This document shows, one piece after another, positions 53,812 to 63,457 of a stretch of DNA of 64,000 bases. Source of the stretch: Labrenzia sp. OB1 (GTDB lineage: Bacteria > Pseudomonadota > Alphaproteobacteria > Rhizobiales > Stappiaceae). The notes under the pieces are model-generated. The model had not been told where the DNA came from, searched no databases, and saw only the letters and a list, made by a program, of their open reading frames with translations. The position numbers and the translations under genes were made by a program. The stretch's first letter is position 1, and each line of letters begins with the position of its first letter. The stretch covers positions 117,920-181,919 of the forward strand of contig NZ_JSEP01000011.1 of NCBI RefSeq assembly GCF_001624695.1, given 5' to 3'.

Positions 53812-55095
53812 TCACGCCATGAACCGGAGCGGAGACAGGCCTGCCGGATCCAGCACCGGCGCCTTACCGGCGATCATCTCGGCGAGCAGCCGGCCGGTGA
53901 TAGGCCCGAGCGTGAAACCGTCATGCCCATGACCGAAATTCACCCACAATCCGGGAATTGTGGGCGATGCCCCGACCACGGGAAGGGAATCTGGCAGGCA
54001 CGGCCGCGATCCCATCCATGGCGTATCCTGCAGCGGCGCGCCAAGTGGCATGAGATCTTCCGCCCGTCGTCTGGCTATCGCGACAATTTTTGGATTGGGC
54101 GGAGCGTCGCGCTCCACAAGTTCAACGCCGGTCGTCAGGCGGATGCCATTGTCCGTCGGTGTCAGCACCAGGCCATTGTCCACATCGACAAGCGGACGTG
54201 ACAGGGAAGCTCCCGACAACGGCCGGTAGTGCATGTGATAGCCACGCTTGATCGCAAGCGGATAGTTTTCGCCCAGCGCCTTCATGATGTCCTGCGACCA
54301 GGCACCAAGCGCGATGACCGCATTTCCGGCAAAGACCGTGCCGCGTTCGCCATCAAGCCGCCATCCGCCCCGCTTGCGCTGCAGCTTTGCGGCATCCGCA
54401 CGGAAATACCGGCCACCTTCCTGGATAAACGTCCGCCAGAAAGCATCGACGACCGCACCCGGATTGGAGACGGAACAGCTTTCGGTCCAGTGGACCGCCT
54501 TCACGCTTGCCGCTCTGCGGCCGGTGATTTTCAGGCCCGGTTCAAGCATGCCGATCTCACCGGCCGACAGCTCCTCATAGGCAACCCCGTAGACCCGCGC
54601 ATAATAGCGCTCTGTGTCGCTCCGGCTGTAGGAGGCCGCGGACCGGTGCAGATGAAGCCAGCCGCCCTGCCGGTAGAACCGGTCCGCATTCGCGGAACGG
54701 GCCAGGTCGAGATGTTCCTGAACTGCCAGGGCCCGCAGGGGAGCGACGACCCGCGAATAGAGTTCGGCACCCCTCGGGCCGCTGGCCGCGTGATAGCGCC
54801 GTAACCAGGGAAGCAGACGAAACAGCGTTCCAACGTCATAGGAAACGGCGCTCGATTGCCCGAACAGAACCCACATCAGCTCCCGCACGCGCGACGGCAC
54901 CGCGTGCGGCACGAAGCCGTTGCGCTGAACAATGCCCGCATTGCCGTAGGATGCCTCCAGACCGGGGTGTGTCCGGTCAATCAGGGCAACGTCCAGACCC
55001 AAACGGCGCAGGTGCAGCGCTGTCGAAACCCCGACGATGCCGGCACCGAGAACCATTACCTCGAAAGACTGGTTTTGCTTTGCCTGCTTCGCCAT
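53812..55095 (-). CDS. FAD-dependent amino-acid oxidase/dehydrogenase (DAO, DadA-like)
   Basis: A 427-residue flavoprotein. VMVLGAGIVGVSTALHLRRLG is the FAD dinucleotide motif, ALIDRTHPGLEASYGNAGIV is the typical DadA follow-up, and GHGHDGFTLGPITGRLLAEM at the end is the second FAD motif. It should oxidise a D-amino acid or related amine to a keto acid. The start at 55095 is favoured by AAGGA. The longer frame to 55380 would overlap the next gene and is unlikely. It is convergent with the Lrp gene; the keto acid could feed the oxidoreductase at 49601, as inference. Confidence 0.9.
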   Translation of the reverse strand: MAKQAKQNQSFEVMVLGAGIVGVSTALHLRRLGLDVALIDRTHPGLEASYGNAGIVQRNGFVPHAVPSRVRELMWVLFGQSSAVSYDVGTLFRLLPWLRRYHAASGPRGAELYSRVVAPLRALAVQEHLDLARSANADRFYRQGGWLHLHRSAASYSRSDTERYYARVYGVAYEELSAGEIGMLEPGLKITGRRAASVKAVHWTESCSVSNPGAVVDAFWRTFIQEGGRYFRADAAKLQRKRGGWRLDGERGTVFAGNAVIALGAWSQDIMKALGENYPLAIKRGYHMHYRPLSGASLSRPLVDVDNGLVLTPTDNGIRLTTGVELVERDAPPNPKIVAIARRRAEDLMPLGAPLQDTPWMGSRPCLPDSLPVVGASPTIPGLWVNFGHGHDGFTLGPITGRLLAEMIAGKAPVLDPAGLSPLRFMA

Positions 55096-55335
55096 TTCCT
55101 TAAGCCACGAACTCCCGTTCCGTCCCCTGTCGTCGACCGGTCGAAAGGTGCGGCCCGTCTCCCCCTCGCGCGCCCTGCATCCGCAAGCCTGCAGGCGCGA
55201 TACACTGCAAAGCTTCAGGGTACGCCCCTGGATCGATACGCATTCCGGCGTCAGATGTTTCCATATCAATGCCGGTTGATCTAAAAGACTAGGGCGTAAC
55301 CTGCCGCCCGACGTTTTTTCCGGAGACAAGTTTAG

Positions 55336-56301
55336 ATGATTCGAGTGTTTGGGGCAGGTCTTGCATGGATAGGCCTCCACGGAACCGCCGCGCTGGCCGT
55401 GAGTATATTCATCGGCCTCGCGCTGCCCGCATTGTCCACCTTTTTGCGGCCCTATCTGACCCTTGCCGTTTTCTGTCTCCTGACCCTGGCTTTCCTGCGG
55501 GTCGACAAAAACGCGATCAGGTTGCGTTTGCGCCGCCCCGCGCTGCTGATTGCCGCGCTTGTCTGGATGATGCTCGGCGCACCTCTTCTAACATGGCTGG
55601 CGATCGAAGCCTCCGGTCTCGCGGTCCTTGGTCCGGATGTCGTCCTGGCGCTGTTCATCTCCACCGCCGCGCCGCCTGTCATGGCCGCCCCCGCCTTCAT
55701 CTATTTGCTCGGCCTGGACGCCACACTCAGCCTCGCGCTTTCCGTGGCGGCCCTGATCGTGACCCCGCTCACCGCGCCCTTCATCGGCGAGCTGATGCTG
55801 GGCCCTTCCCTGCCCTTGAGCGTAAGCGGACTGGCTGTGCAACTGTCCCTCCTGCTCAGTGGCGCTTTCCTGCTGTCCGCGGCATTCCGCAAACTGGCCG
55901 GTGCGGAGCGCCTTTCCCGCAGCAGCCTTCACATCAGCGGATTGAATGTGCTCCTGCTTCTGTTCTTCGCCATCGCCGCCATGGACGGTGTCGCGCTGAG
56001 TTTTCTGCAAAAGCCGGTGTTCACTCTCGGGCTCACCGCCCTCACCTTCGTATTGGCGCTGCTGCAGATCGGGCTGACCCTGCTTGTTTTCGCTCCCGCC
56101 AGCCGCGAGGACGCCTATGCGATCGCGCATACCTGCGGAACCCGCAACATGGGCCTGATGGTGGCGGCATTCGGCGGCACGCTGCCGGAATTCACCTGGC
56201 TGTGGTTCGCGGTCGGGCAGTTCCCGATCTACATGCTGCCGATGCTTCTCAAGCCCTTCGTGCGCGTTTTCTGCAAGCTGAACAACAAAAGTGTGACGTA
56301 G
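55336..56301 (+). CDS. BASS-family (bile acid:sodium symporter-like) transporter
   Basis: A 321-residue inner-membrane protein with nine to ten hydrophobic segments. The CGTRNMGLMVAAFGG segment near residue 275 carries the Gly-X-Arg-Asn core motif of Na+-dependent BASS/arsenical-type carriers. It is divergent from the DAO gene, 240 bases from it. Substrate: an organic acid or sterol-like anion, unknown. The ATG at 55336 follows a GGAGACAAG-type site. Confidence 0.83.
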   Translation: MIRVFGAGLAWIGLHGTAALAVSIFIGLALPALSTFLRPYLTLAVFCLLTLAFLRVDKNAIRLRLRRPALLIAALVWMMLGAPLLTWLAIEASGLAVLGPDVVLALFISTAAPPVMAAPAFIYLLGLDATLSLALSVAALIVTPLTAPFIGELMLGPSLPLSVSGLAVQLSLLLSGAFLLSAAFRKLAGAERLSRSSLHISGLNVLLLLFFAIAAMDGVALSFLQKPVFTLGLTALTFVLALLQIGLTLLVFAPASREDAYAIAHTCGTRNMGLMVAAFGGTLPEFTWLWFAVGQFPIYMLPMLLKPFVRVFCKLNNKSVT

Positions 56302-56379
56302 CAGGCCTCATAATCCTGCCAGTCATGCTTAGCTTGCGGAAACCGAATTCGAATGTCACTTGATTTCCAAGGAGCCGTG

Positions 56380-57165
56380 ATGCCCCAGCTTCAACCAGGA
56401 CTCAGCCTGCTTTTGCGGACAGCACTGCGCTGCCTGTCGGTTCTCCTCTTCTTGCCCCTCCTCGCGTCCGCCGCCATGGCCGGTGACACGGCGAAAGCGG
56501 AAATCCTGGGCTTTTCAGAAGACGGCGCCTATTTCGCTTTCGAGCAATACGGTATCGAGGACGGCTCCGGCTTTCCCTATTCGGAGATCTTCGTGCTCGA
56601 TGTTGCCAACGACCGCTGGGTGACCCCCTCGCCCTTCCTTGTGCGCAACCAGAACGAGGACGAAATCGAAGCCGGCGGCGTCTTTGATCCGGATGCCCTG
56701 GTGACAGCGGTACGCACGGAAAACCGCGAAAAGGCACTGCAGCTTCTGCAGACAACCCGGATTGCCGGAAAGGGCCTGACGGCAGGCCACAATCCCCGCA
56801 CGGAACTTAATTCCGACCCGTTCCGGATGGTCGTCGCACCGAGCGATTTCTTCCGGCCTGGCGAGGACGAGCTGGAATTGAACCTGAACGAATACCTGCT
56901 GACCTCGGACAGATGCGCAGGCTTCAAGATCGACGATACGCGCGGCTTCCGCCTGACCATGACCTACAAGGGCCAGACGCGTGTCCTCAACCGGGACACC
57001 AGCCTGCCCGAAAGCCGCGGATGCCCGCTCGCCTATCGCGTCGAGCGCATCATCACCCATTTTCCGGAAAATGGATCGCCGGTCTATGCGGTCCTGATCC
57101 AGATGGACACCCACGGCTTCGAAGGCCCCGACCGGCGCAACCTGGCGATCACCGGACAGCTCTGA
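56380..57165 (+). CDS. Secreted DUF2259-domain protein
   Basis: A 261-residue exported protein of unknown function. A signal peptide (RTALRCLSVLLFLPLLASAAMAG) ends near residue 35. The mature part begins KAEILGFSEDGAYFAFEQYGIEDGSGFPYSEIFVLDV, which is the DUF2259 pattern, and ends with an all-beta segment. The ATG at 56380 has AAGGAG just upstream; an ATG at 56353 is in frame. It follows the BASS transporter gene by 78 bases on the same strand. Confidence 0.85.
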   Translation: MPQLQPGLSLLLRTALRCLSVLLFLPLLASAAMAGDTAKAEILGFSEDGAYFAFEQYGIEDGSGFPYSEIFVLDVANDRWVTPSPFLVRNQNEDEIEAGGVFDPDALVTAVRTENREKALQLLQTTRIAGKGLTAGHNPRTELNSDPFRMVVAPSDFFRPGEDELELNLNEYLLTSDRCAGFKIDDTRGFRLTMTYKGQTRVLNRDTSLPESRGCPLAYRVERIITHFPENGSPVYAVLIQMDTHGFEGPDRRNLAITGQL

Positions 57166-57477
57166 GCGCTGAAAAACCTCCGGTACCGGCCACCTCTTTG
57201 TTCTCATGATGCATAAAACGCGAGACCATTCCTGCGCGGGTTGTTCAATCAATGGATCCTGAAACTGATTGTGTCTTGTCACCAATCAGCCTCAGGCCTT
57301 CAATGCGAGTGAACAACCTTTTTGGATTCCACACCTACCCCACGAGCAGACAGAACCGAGCTGTTAAGAACCGTACATATACCGGATTTGAGAGCGCCTC
57401 ATTCATAGTTGATCTTAATTTCAGGCATTATGCCGACCGGGATGCCGACTTGTAGCGCAATGCATTTTTCCAGAAGA
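57166..57477. other. Convergent intergenic region without a supported gene
   Basis: About 310 bases between the DUF2259 gene and the EamA gene. Short frames (one of 67 codons at 57252-57455) lack a good ribosome-binding site and a known fold. The composition becomes more AT-rich from about 57300, where the lower-G+C ABC operon region begins. Confidence 0.45.
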
Positions 57478-58377
57478 TCAGCGCGGCGCCGGTTCTACAC
57501 TGAGTGTCCTATCTTTTAGCGCAACGACCATTGTCGCACCGATGATGCATGTTGCAGCCAAATAGAACGCTGGCTCCGGGATGATACCAAAGAAAAGCCC
57601 ATCTGCGATCACCGCGAACACCAGCGACAGGTATTCAAAAGCAGCCAGCTTTGAGACCTCACTGTACTGATAGCTCAGCGTCATCAGGATGTGCGCTATT
57701 CCGCCGGAAAAACCCGTGCAAATCAAAAGGCCAAGTAGTTCCCAGCTTGGTAACACCCAGTCAAAAAGCAACGTCGCCAGACCGGCAACCGTACAAGTGA
57801 GTGCGAAGTAAAAGGCAATTGCGCCGGCGTTTTCCGTTAAAGCGAGGCTCCGGACCTGGATTTTTGCGCCCGCGGTCAGGATTGCCATTGCCAGGGCAAG
57901 CCCGACTCCAGTCAAATATTCGGCGTCGAAATCAGCGCTTGCAGCCGTCGGAATAATCAGCACCAACATGCCCACAAAACCGAAAAGAACCCCAAACCAG
58001 CGTGCGTTGCTGACGGTCTCCTTCAACAGAATAGCAGCCAGGACAACCGCCAGAACAGGGGCCATGTAACCGATGATCGAAGCATGCGACATGGGTAGGT
58101 ATTTCAGGCTTGCAAAGCTTGCAAACATGGCAATGCACCCCAGGAGACACCGCACGATATGCCTGCCCGGGCGTTTTGTCTTGAGACCAGAGGGAAACTC
58201 ACGTGTCCACATCAGGAACAAAACCAAAGGGATCAAGGCAAACGCACTTCGAAAGAAAACGACCTGACCAACCGGGATCTCGCCGGACAGGAGTTTGATG
58301 AAGAGCACCATCAGGGCAAAAAAGAAAGTCGCACCAACCCGCAAGCTGATACCTTTGAAATCAAAAGACATGTTCAT
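57478..58377 (-). CDS. EamA/DMT-family exporter at the end of the ABC operon
   Basis: A 299-residue inner-membrane protein with ten hydrophobic helices in two EamA repeats (ATFFFALMVLFIKLLSGEIPVGQV at the start; YLPMSHASIIGYMAPVLAVVLAAILL in the first repeat). The start at 58377 overlaps the stop of the DppC-like permease (ATGA), so it is co-translated with an importer, which is unusual. In Pseudomonas the opine-metallophore exporter CntI is an EamA protein, a parallel that I note without claiming orthology. Cargo is unknown. Confidence 0.88.
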   Translation of the reverse strand: MNMSFDFKGISLRVGATFFFALMVLFIKLLSGEIPVGQVVFFRSAFALIPLVLFLMWTREFPSGLKTKRPGRHIVRCLLGCIAMFASFASLKYLPMSHASIIGYMAPVLAVVLAAILLKETVSNARWFGVLFGFVGMLVLIIPTAASADFDAEYLTGVGLALAMAILTAGAKIQVRSLALTENAGAIAFYFALTCTVAGLATLLFDWVLPSWELLGLLICTGFSGGIAHILMTLSYQYSEVSKLAAFEYLSLVFAVIADGLFFGIIPEPAFYLAATCIIGATMVVALKDRTLSVEPAPR

Positions 58378-59252
58378 TCCGAAATCGTGCTGCGACTGTC
58401 GACGAGATCTCGCAGTTGATCCCCCATAAGGTTGATCGTCAGAACGGTCACAAGAATTGCCAATCCGGGGAAAATCATAAGATGTGGTGCGGTCTGAAGA
58501 TAGGCTTTGCCGCTGAGCAACATGGCCCCCCATTCTGCATTCGGTGGCTGGACACCAAAGCCCAGGAAACTCAATCCGGAAATGGACAGGATGCTTCGGG
58601 ACCAGGAATTGGTCCATAGCACAAGCAGACTGGCGCCGATGTTTGGCAGAATGTGGCGCCACAAGATGAGCCATGACGGCAGATCGTTCAGCTTGGCCTG
58701 TGTGATGAAGTCACGGTGTGCGAGATCGATGCTGAGGCCACGAACAAGACGGGCGAACTTCATCCAGCCAACGAGAATGAGCGCCAACACCATATTTGCC
58801 GTGCTTGGCCCCAAAACACCGGCGATTGTGACGGCTGCGACCAATTCGGGAAAGGCAAAGAAACTGTCCGTCATGCGCATCAATGTTATGTCGGCGAACC
58901 TTCCGAAGTGGCCAGCGGCAAGACCAACAAGGGTTCCGGTAATTGCGCCGATCAACGTGATTAAAAATGCCAGACCAACTGACCAGACACCGCCATAAAG
59001 CAGTCTTGTCGCAACATCCCGGCCAAGCTGATCTGTGCCAAACCAATGCTCCGAGGAGGGAGGAGAGAGCCGATTGAGAAAATCCGGCGCGTTGGGAGCA
59101 TAGGGCGTGAAGAAAAACCCCGCCGCGGCAATCGCTCCTGAAATAACGAGACCCAAGCCGATGTTCTTGAGGAAACGGTCAAGATTTTTGCCATGCTGCT
59201 TTTGTTTGAGGTTGGCTTCCTCCGTGAGGCTCAGATCGCTTGCTACTGTCAT
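58374..59252 (-). CDS. Peptide/nickel/opine-type ABC transporter permease (DppC-like)
   Basis: A 292-residue permease with six hydrophobic segments. The EAA-loop is near residue 200 (LNDLPSWLILWRHILPNIGASLLV). A ~40-residue cytoplasmic N-terminus precedes the first helix. Its stop overlaps the EamA start and its start overlaps the DppB-like stop, all by four bases. With the second permease it forms the membrane channel of a binding-protein-dependent importer. Confidence 0.92.
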   Translation of the reverse strand: MTVASDLSLTEEANLKQKQHGKNLDRFLKNIGLGLVISGAIAAAGFFFTPYAPNAPDFLNRLSPPSSEHWFGTDQLGRDVATRLLYGGVWSVGLAFLITLIGAITGTLVGLAAGHFGRFADITLMRMTDSFFAFPELVAAVTIAGVLGPSTANMVLALILVGWMKFARLVRGLSIDLAHRDFITQAKLNDLPSWLILWRHILPNIGASLLVLWTNSWSRSILSISGLSFLGFGVQPPNAEWGAMLLSGKAYLQTAPHLMIFPGLAILVTVLTINLMGDQLRDLVDSRSTISE

Positions 59253-60256
59253 GAGCGCACCTCATCGCCGACGTCAGTATTTGAGAGCAGCTCGAGCGAC
59301 TTACGGGGATCCAGAGCATCCTGAAAGAGCTCAATCAGCGAGTTGATCAGAACGTATACAAGTGCAAAGAACATCACCAGAAACAGGATCAAGGGATAAT
59401 CTCGGGACAGTACTGCCCCAGCCAAGAGCGAGCCAATACCGCCCCGGGCGAAGGTCAGCTCAACAATAATGGTACCTTCCAGAAGACTGGCGACGTCCAG
59501 ACCAATCATCGTGAGCGCTGGAACCGCCGCATGTCGCTGGATGTGCCGCCAGAAGATCTCTCTCTCGCTGACACCACGCAGCCGCAACGTCTCGATATAG
59601 GGGGCCGATTTGGCTTCCAGAAAAAACGTCCGCAAAAGGCGGGTTTGCGAGGCCATGATCCAGAAAGCCAGCGTAAGGGCCGGCAGGACAATGTGAGCCG
59701 GAGTACCCGTCCCGTAGGACGGAAGCCAATTGAGCTCTACGGCGAACAACAGGATCAACAGGAGCCCGAGCCAGTAGTTCGGCATTGCGGCACCGATTGA
59801 CGCGAGGGCGACCGCAAACCGGTCGGCGAGGCTTCCCGGCTTCCAAACCGAGATTGCGCTCAAACAAAAGGCGGCGACCAAGCCAATTGCGAGGGATGAC
59901 GCAGTGAGCGCGAGTGTCTCCGTGATGTTGGCAAGGAAAATCTCCAGAACAGGTACGTTGGACGCAAAGGAGTTGCCGAAGTCGCCCTGAACGAAGCGCC
60001 ATAACCATTGGAAAAACTGCACAAAAAAGGGTTCGTTCAAATAAAATTCCTGGCGAATGCCATCCAGGATTTCCGGCGGGAATCCCTGAGCATCCGGATA
60101 GCGTGCGTGCGCGATGGCCGCTGCTTTGTCCCCCGGTGCGAAATAGGTCATCGTGAACGTGATGAAGCTTATCCCGAGGAGAACACACACCAGGCCGGAC
60201 AGTCGTCTGCCGGTCGCCAGGACAGCAGAGACCAGTCGAGATGCGAAGTCGGTCAT
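59249..60256 (-). CDS. Peptide/nickel/opine-type ABC transporter permease (DppB-like)
   Basis: A 335-residue permease with six hydrophobic segments, a long periplasmic loop after the first and the EAA loop ETLRLRGVSEREIFWRHIQRHA near residue 220. The N-terminal MTDFASRLVSAVLATGRRLSGLVCVLLGISFITFTMTYFAPGD is the DppB/OppB pattern. It overlaps both neighbours by four bases. Confidence 0.93.
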   Translation of the reverse strand: MTDFASRLVSAVLATGRRLSGLVCVLLGISFITFTMTYFAPGDKAAAIAHARYPDAQGFPPEILDGIRQEFYLNEPFFVQFFQWLWRFVQGDFGNSFASNVPVLEIFLANITETLALTASSLAIGLVAAFCLSAISVWKPGSLADRFAVALASIGAAMPNYWLGLLLILLFAVELNWLPSYGTGTPAHIVLPALTLAFWIMASQTRLLRTFFLEAKSAPYIETLRLRGVSEREIFWRHIQRHAAVPALTMIGLDVASLLEGTIIVELTFARGGIGSLLAGAVLSRDYPLILFLVMFFALVYVLINSLIELFQDALDPRKSLELLSNTDVGDEVRS

Positions 60257-61047
60257 TGGTGTCCCTCATCTGCCATGAGGGGATCTTGCGGCAAACTGCC
60301 CAAGTCCCTCGCAGCCTCGATAAGGTCCCGGCAGTAGCGGCTTGCCGGACGTTCAAAAAACATCTTCGCCGGCTGACAGGCTTCCATCCTGCCGTTTCGA
60401 AGCACCAGCATTTGATCTGCAAAGGTCGCGGCAAAACCCAGGTCATGAGTAACGATGACAAAGGTGTTTCCGTAGCGCGCCTGAATTCGTTTCATGGTGG
60501 CTGCGATTTGTTTTTGAACGATTGCGTCAAGCGCACTGAGTGGTTCGTCAAAAAAGATGAGATCCGGCTGCGCAACAAGAGCCCGGGCAAGGCAAGCACG
60601 CTGAGCCTGGCCCAAAGAGACTTCAGTCGGTCGGCGCGTTGCCAATGCGGGCGGCAACTCGACATCGTCAAGCGCGGCTGCGACGGCTTTGTCCTGCTCG
60701 GCCCCTGAGAGCCGTTTCGAATAAGCTCCTTCGCCAATGGAGGCCCCCAGCGAAAGCCTGGGGTTCAAGGCCGCGATCGGATCCTGCATCACCCATCGGC
60801 TCTGCTGCAGGCCAGGAGGGCCTTGCCACCGTCCTTTATGGGTAATTGCCGGGCAGGTTCTGGGATGGAACGACAGCTTTTCAAAGCGCGCTGGTATCAA
60901 GCCGTTCAGTGCCTTGAGCAAGCTGCTTTTGCCCGAACCGCTTTCACCGGCGATACAAAGCGTTGCCCCTTCGGGAATTGAAAAGGAGACTTCCTCGAGG
61001 ATGGTGTTTTTGGAAATGGTGATGCTGAGGCGGTCAACGGAGAGCAT
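60253..61047 (-). CDS. Peptide/nickel/opine-type ABC transporter ATP-binding protein (DppF-like)
   Basis: A 264-residue ATPase. Walker A is GESGSGKSS, Walker B is LIFFDEPLSALD. The signature motif reads VSLGQAQR where LSGGQ is expected, an unusual variant. Its start at 61047 is eight bases past the stop of the other ATPase, and its stop overlaps the permease start. It is a nucleotide-binding subunit of the importer. Confidence 0.9.
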   Translation of the reverse strand: MLSVDRLSITISKNTILEEVSFSIPEGATLCIAGESGSGKSSLLKALNGLIPARFEKLSFHPRTCPAITHKGRWQGPPGLQQSRWVMQDPIAALNPRLSLGASIGEGAYSKRLSGAEQDKAVAAALDDVELPPALATRRPTEVSLGQAQRACLARALVAQPDLIFFDEPLSALDAIVQKQIAATMKRIQARYGNTFVIVTHDLGFAATFADQMLVLRNGRMEACQPAKMFFERPASRYCRDLIEAARDLGSLPQDPLMADEGHQ

Positions 61048-61054
61048 GTAAAGT

Positions 61055-61858
61055 CTATTCTGCCGCAATGGAACAGGACGATTGCCCAAAATCCCTTGCG
61101 ATCCAATCTCGATGGTTCACCAGGAGTTGGCCGTAGTCGGATTGGGGCGCCGACAAAAGATGCGCGGTTTCGCCGACTTCAACAACGCGTCCGGCGTTCA
61201 TTATGGCTGTGCGGTCCGCATATCTTGCCGCAAGAGACAGATCGTGGGTCACGATCAGAACGGCAACATCGTGTTTCTCGGCATATTTCATCACGGCGCG
61301 AAGCACTTGAGCGGCTATCAGCGGGTCCAACGCTGAAGTCGGCTCGTCCAGGATGAGCAGACGCGGTTCACCTATGAGAGCCATGGCCAGAAGCAGGCGC
61401 TGCTGCATACCGCGACTCCACTCATACGGAAAACATGTCCCAAACGGCTTAAGACCGAGCTCTTCAAGCAGCGGCTCCTGCGCTTGGGAAATATTCGTGC
61501 GGCCTGCGAGAACCCGGAGGGCTTGCTGCCATTGCCACAAAAGCCGCTTGAGGGGGTCGAATCCTTGGTCAGGGTTTTGCGGAACATAGGCAATGCGCTT
61601 TGGTTTCCGGGGTTTTCCCAAAGCAGAGAAGTCCCTCTCCTGACCATCGAAAGCAAGTCGCCCCGCGAACGGTACTGCCGGACGGGTCAGCCCCATCAGA
61701 CAGCGTAGAAGCGTCGACTTTCCCGCCCCTGACCCGCCGACGACAGCGAGGCATTCGCCACGTCCGATCTTCAGACTGACATCGTTCAAAATCACCTGTC
61801 GGCCGATACGGACCGACAGGTTCTCCAGATCCAGCAGTGTGTTTGGTTCACTCGGCAA
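61055..61858 (-). CDS. Peptide/nickel/opine-type ABC transporter ATP-binding protein (DppD-like)
   Basis: A 267-residue ATPase. Walker A is GGSGAGKST, Walker B is LLILDEPTSALDP. The signature reads WSRGMQQR in place of LSGGMQQR. The start appears to be a TTG at 61858, inside the last codons of the binding-protein gene, with an 11-base overlap; no ATG or GTG fits better. Together with the other ATPase it should power uptake. Both signature motifs are variant, which is unusual for one transporter. Confidence 0.87.
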   Translation of the reverse strand: MPSEPNTLLDLENLSVRIGRQVILNDVSLKIGRGECLAVVGGSGAGKSTLLRCLMGLTRPAVPFAGRLAFDGQERDFSALGKPRKPKRIAYVPQNPDQGFDPLKRLLWQWQQALRVLAGRTNISQAQEPLLEELGLKPFGTCFPYEWSRGMQQRLLLAMALIGEPRLLILDEPTSALDPLIAAQVLRAVMKYAEKHDVAVLIVTHDLSLAARYADRTAIMNAGRVVEVGETAHLLSAPQSDYGQLLVNHRDWIARDFGQSSCSIAAE

Positions 61859-63416
61859 GTGTCAGGTCCGGCGTTACAAGATAGGTTTCAGCCGGGTGGA
61901 TTCTGTAGCCTTGCACCTTGCCATTGCCAACGGACACCTGCGTCTTGTGGAAGACCGGAATCAGTGGCAATTCGGTGTTGATGATCTCCTGAACGCGGTC
62001 GTAATACGACTTGCGGACCTCATCATCGAAATTCTCGCGACCTTTTCTGAGAAGCTCATCCAGCTCCGTGTTGGAGTATCCGGAAAAATTGTAACTGACG
62101 CCAGTTTCGACCAAAGTGCCCGGAAAATAGCCAGGGTCACCCTGCGGCGCTGTTCCCCAGGCCTGAAGATGCATGTCGATCTCACCCGCTTTCAGGGCTT
62201 CGTTATTGGCATCATATTCTGCCATGGAAATCTCGGAACCGATGCCAATTTGCCGAAGCAATGCCTGTGAGATCTCCAAAGTCGGACGCAGCGCGGCGCG
62301 GCCTTCGTAGGAGCGGATTTTCAGGGTAATCTCTTCTCCATCCAGCTCCCGGATCCCATCATCGTTAGTGTCTATGATGCCGGCTTCATCCAGCAGCGCC
62401 CTGGCTTTTTCAGGGTTGTAATCAAGCCTCAGTTTTGTGTTGGCCCAGGAGGCCATACTTGCCGGAAAGATGCCGTTCGCAACATCGCCGCCAACACCGT
62501 TCAAAGACGCGGCAACAATCGTTTCGCGGTCGAGCCCAAGAGACACGGCGCTTCGAAGCGTTGCATTGGCCAGAGGACCGTCCGCAGTCCGAACCTGGAA
62601 AAAGAACAGGCGGGTCGTTGGTCTCGAGAACAGTTGGCCTTCGTTCTTTTCTTTCAGAGCAGCAAAGTCTGGCTCCGGATAGTTGGTTACCAGATCGACA
62701 TCACCGGCTTGAAGCGCCAAAGCGGCAACGGACGGATCAGACAACGCGTCCATCACAATGCGGTCCAAATTGGGCTCGCCTCCCCAGTAGTCGGTAAATT
62801 TGCGGGTCTGGTAGGTCTTTTCCGGTTCGGCCAGTTCAAAGACAAAAGGTCCGGTGCCAATTAGCGGCAATTCATCCGTGCCGTCCTTCAACACAGCAGC
62901 GGACGGTTCGGTCAGTGACCACAAGAAAGCGGAATTCGGTGACTTTGTTTTGAAGACCAGGCCGTAATCGCCCACGACTATGATGCCGTCAATATCGAGC
63001 AGTCTGGACAGTCGGGGATTGTAACCCGAATGCCCTTCTGTATCGATTTTTTCAAACGACGCCTTCACATCTTGCGCCGTCATTGCGGACCCGTCGTGGA
63101 ATTTCACGTCCTTGCGAAGTGTCAGTTTCCATTCTAGCGGCGACAGGTTTTCAAACGTTTCGGCAAGACGCGGCTGCATGGTCATGTCGTAGCCGAGCCC
63201 AATCAAGGTTTCCGATACACCCGCCCGGTTGCTGAGCCAGCCGTTTTGCCGTGCTCTTGGATCGGGCACACTACTCTTTGGGCCGAAAGGAACAGCAATA
63301 CGCATGGTTCTTTCGGCAGCATTGGCGGCTTGAGGAGCGACCGTAAATGCAACCGACGCAACGGCGCCCATTCCCAAAAGTGCGGCGAAGGCGGGTCTGA
63401 TAATCTGCTTTGACAA
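61848..63416 (-). CDS. Peptide/nickel/opine-type ABC transporter substrate-binding protein (SBP_bac_5)
   Basis: A 522-residue periplasmic binding protein of the family-5 class. A signal peptide (AFAALLGMGAVASVAFTVAPQAANAAE) is followed by a typical LAETFENLSPLEWKLTLRKDVKFHDGSAMTAQDV stretch. I start at the TTG at 63416 because GGAG lies seven bases before it and because the predicted promoter (63458-63486) would place the transcript start just upstream; a TTG at 63455 would lie outside the transcript. It leads a six-gene operon running to the EamA gene at 57478. Ligand unknown: peptides, nickel or opine-type metal chelates are all possible. Confidence 0.9.
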   Translation of the reverse strand: MSKQIIRPAFAALLGMGAVASVAFTVAPQAANAAERTMRIAVPFGPKSSVPDPRARQNGWLSNRAGVSETLIGLGYDMTMQPRLAETFENLSPLEWKLTLRKDVKFHDGSAMTAQDVKASFEKIDTEGHSGYNPRLSRLLDIDGIIVVGDYGLVFKTKSPNSAFLWSLTEPSAAVLKDGTDELPLIGTGPFVFELAEPEKTYQTRKFTDYWGGEPNLDRIVMDALSDPSVAALALQAGDVDLVTNYPEPDFAALKEKNEGQLFSRPTTRLFFFQVRTADGPLANATLRSAVSLGLDRETIVAASLNGVGGDVANGIFPASMASWANTKLRLDYNPEKARALLDEAGIIDTNDDGIRELDGEEITLKIRSYEGRAALRPTLEISQALLRQIGIGSEISMAEYDANNEALKAGEIDMHLQAWGTAPQGDPGYFPGTLVETGVSYNFSGYSNTELDELLRKGRENFDDEVRKSYYDRVQEIINTELPLIPVFHKTQVSVGNGKVQGYRIHPAETYLVTPDLTLAE

Positions 63417-63457
63417 AATAGGCTCCGGAAGCTGGATAGAGAACTCGAAGAGCAAAA

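Noticed and set aside
57478..63416. Full opine-metallophore (Cnt-type) locus
   Set aside because: Only transport parts are present; no nicotianamine-synthase-like, opine-dehydrogenase or TonB-receptor gene is in the window, so it is kept as a hypothesis only.
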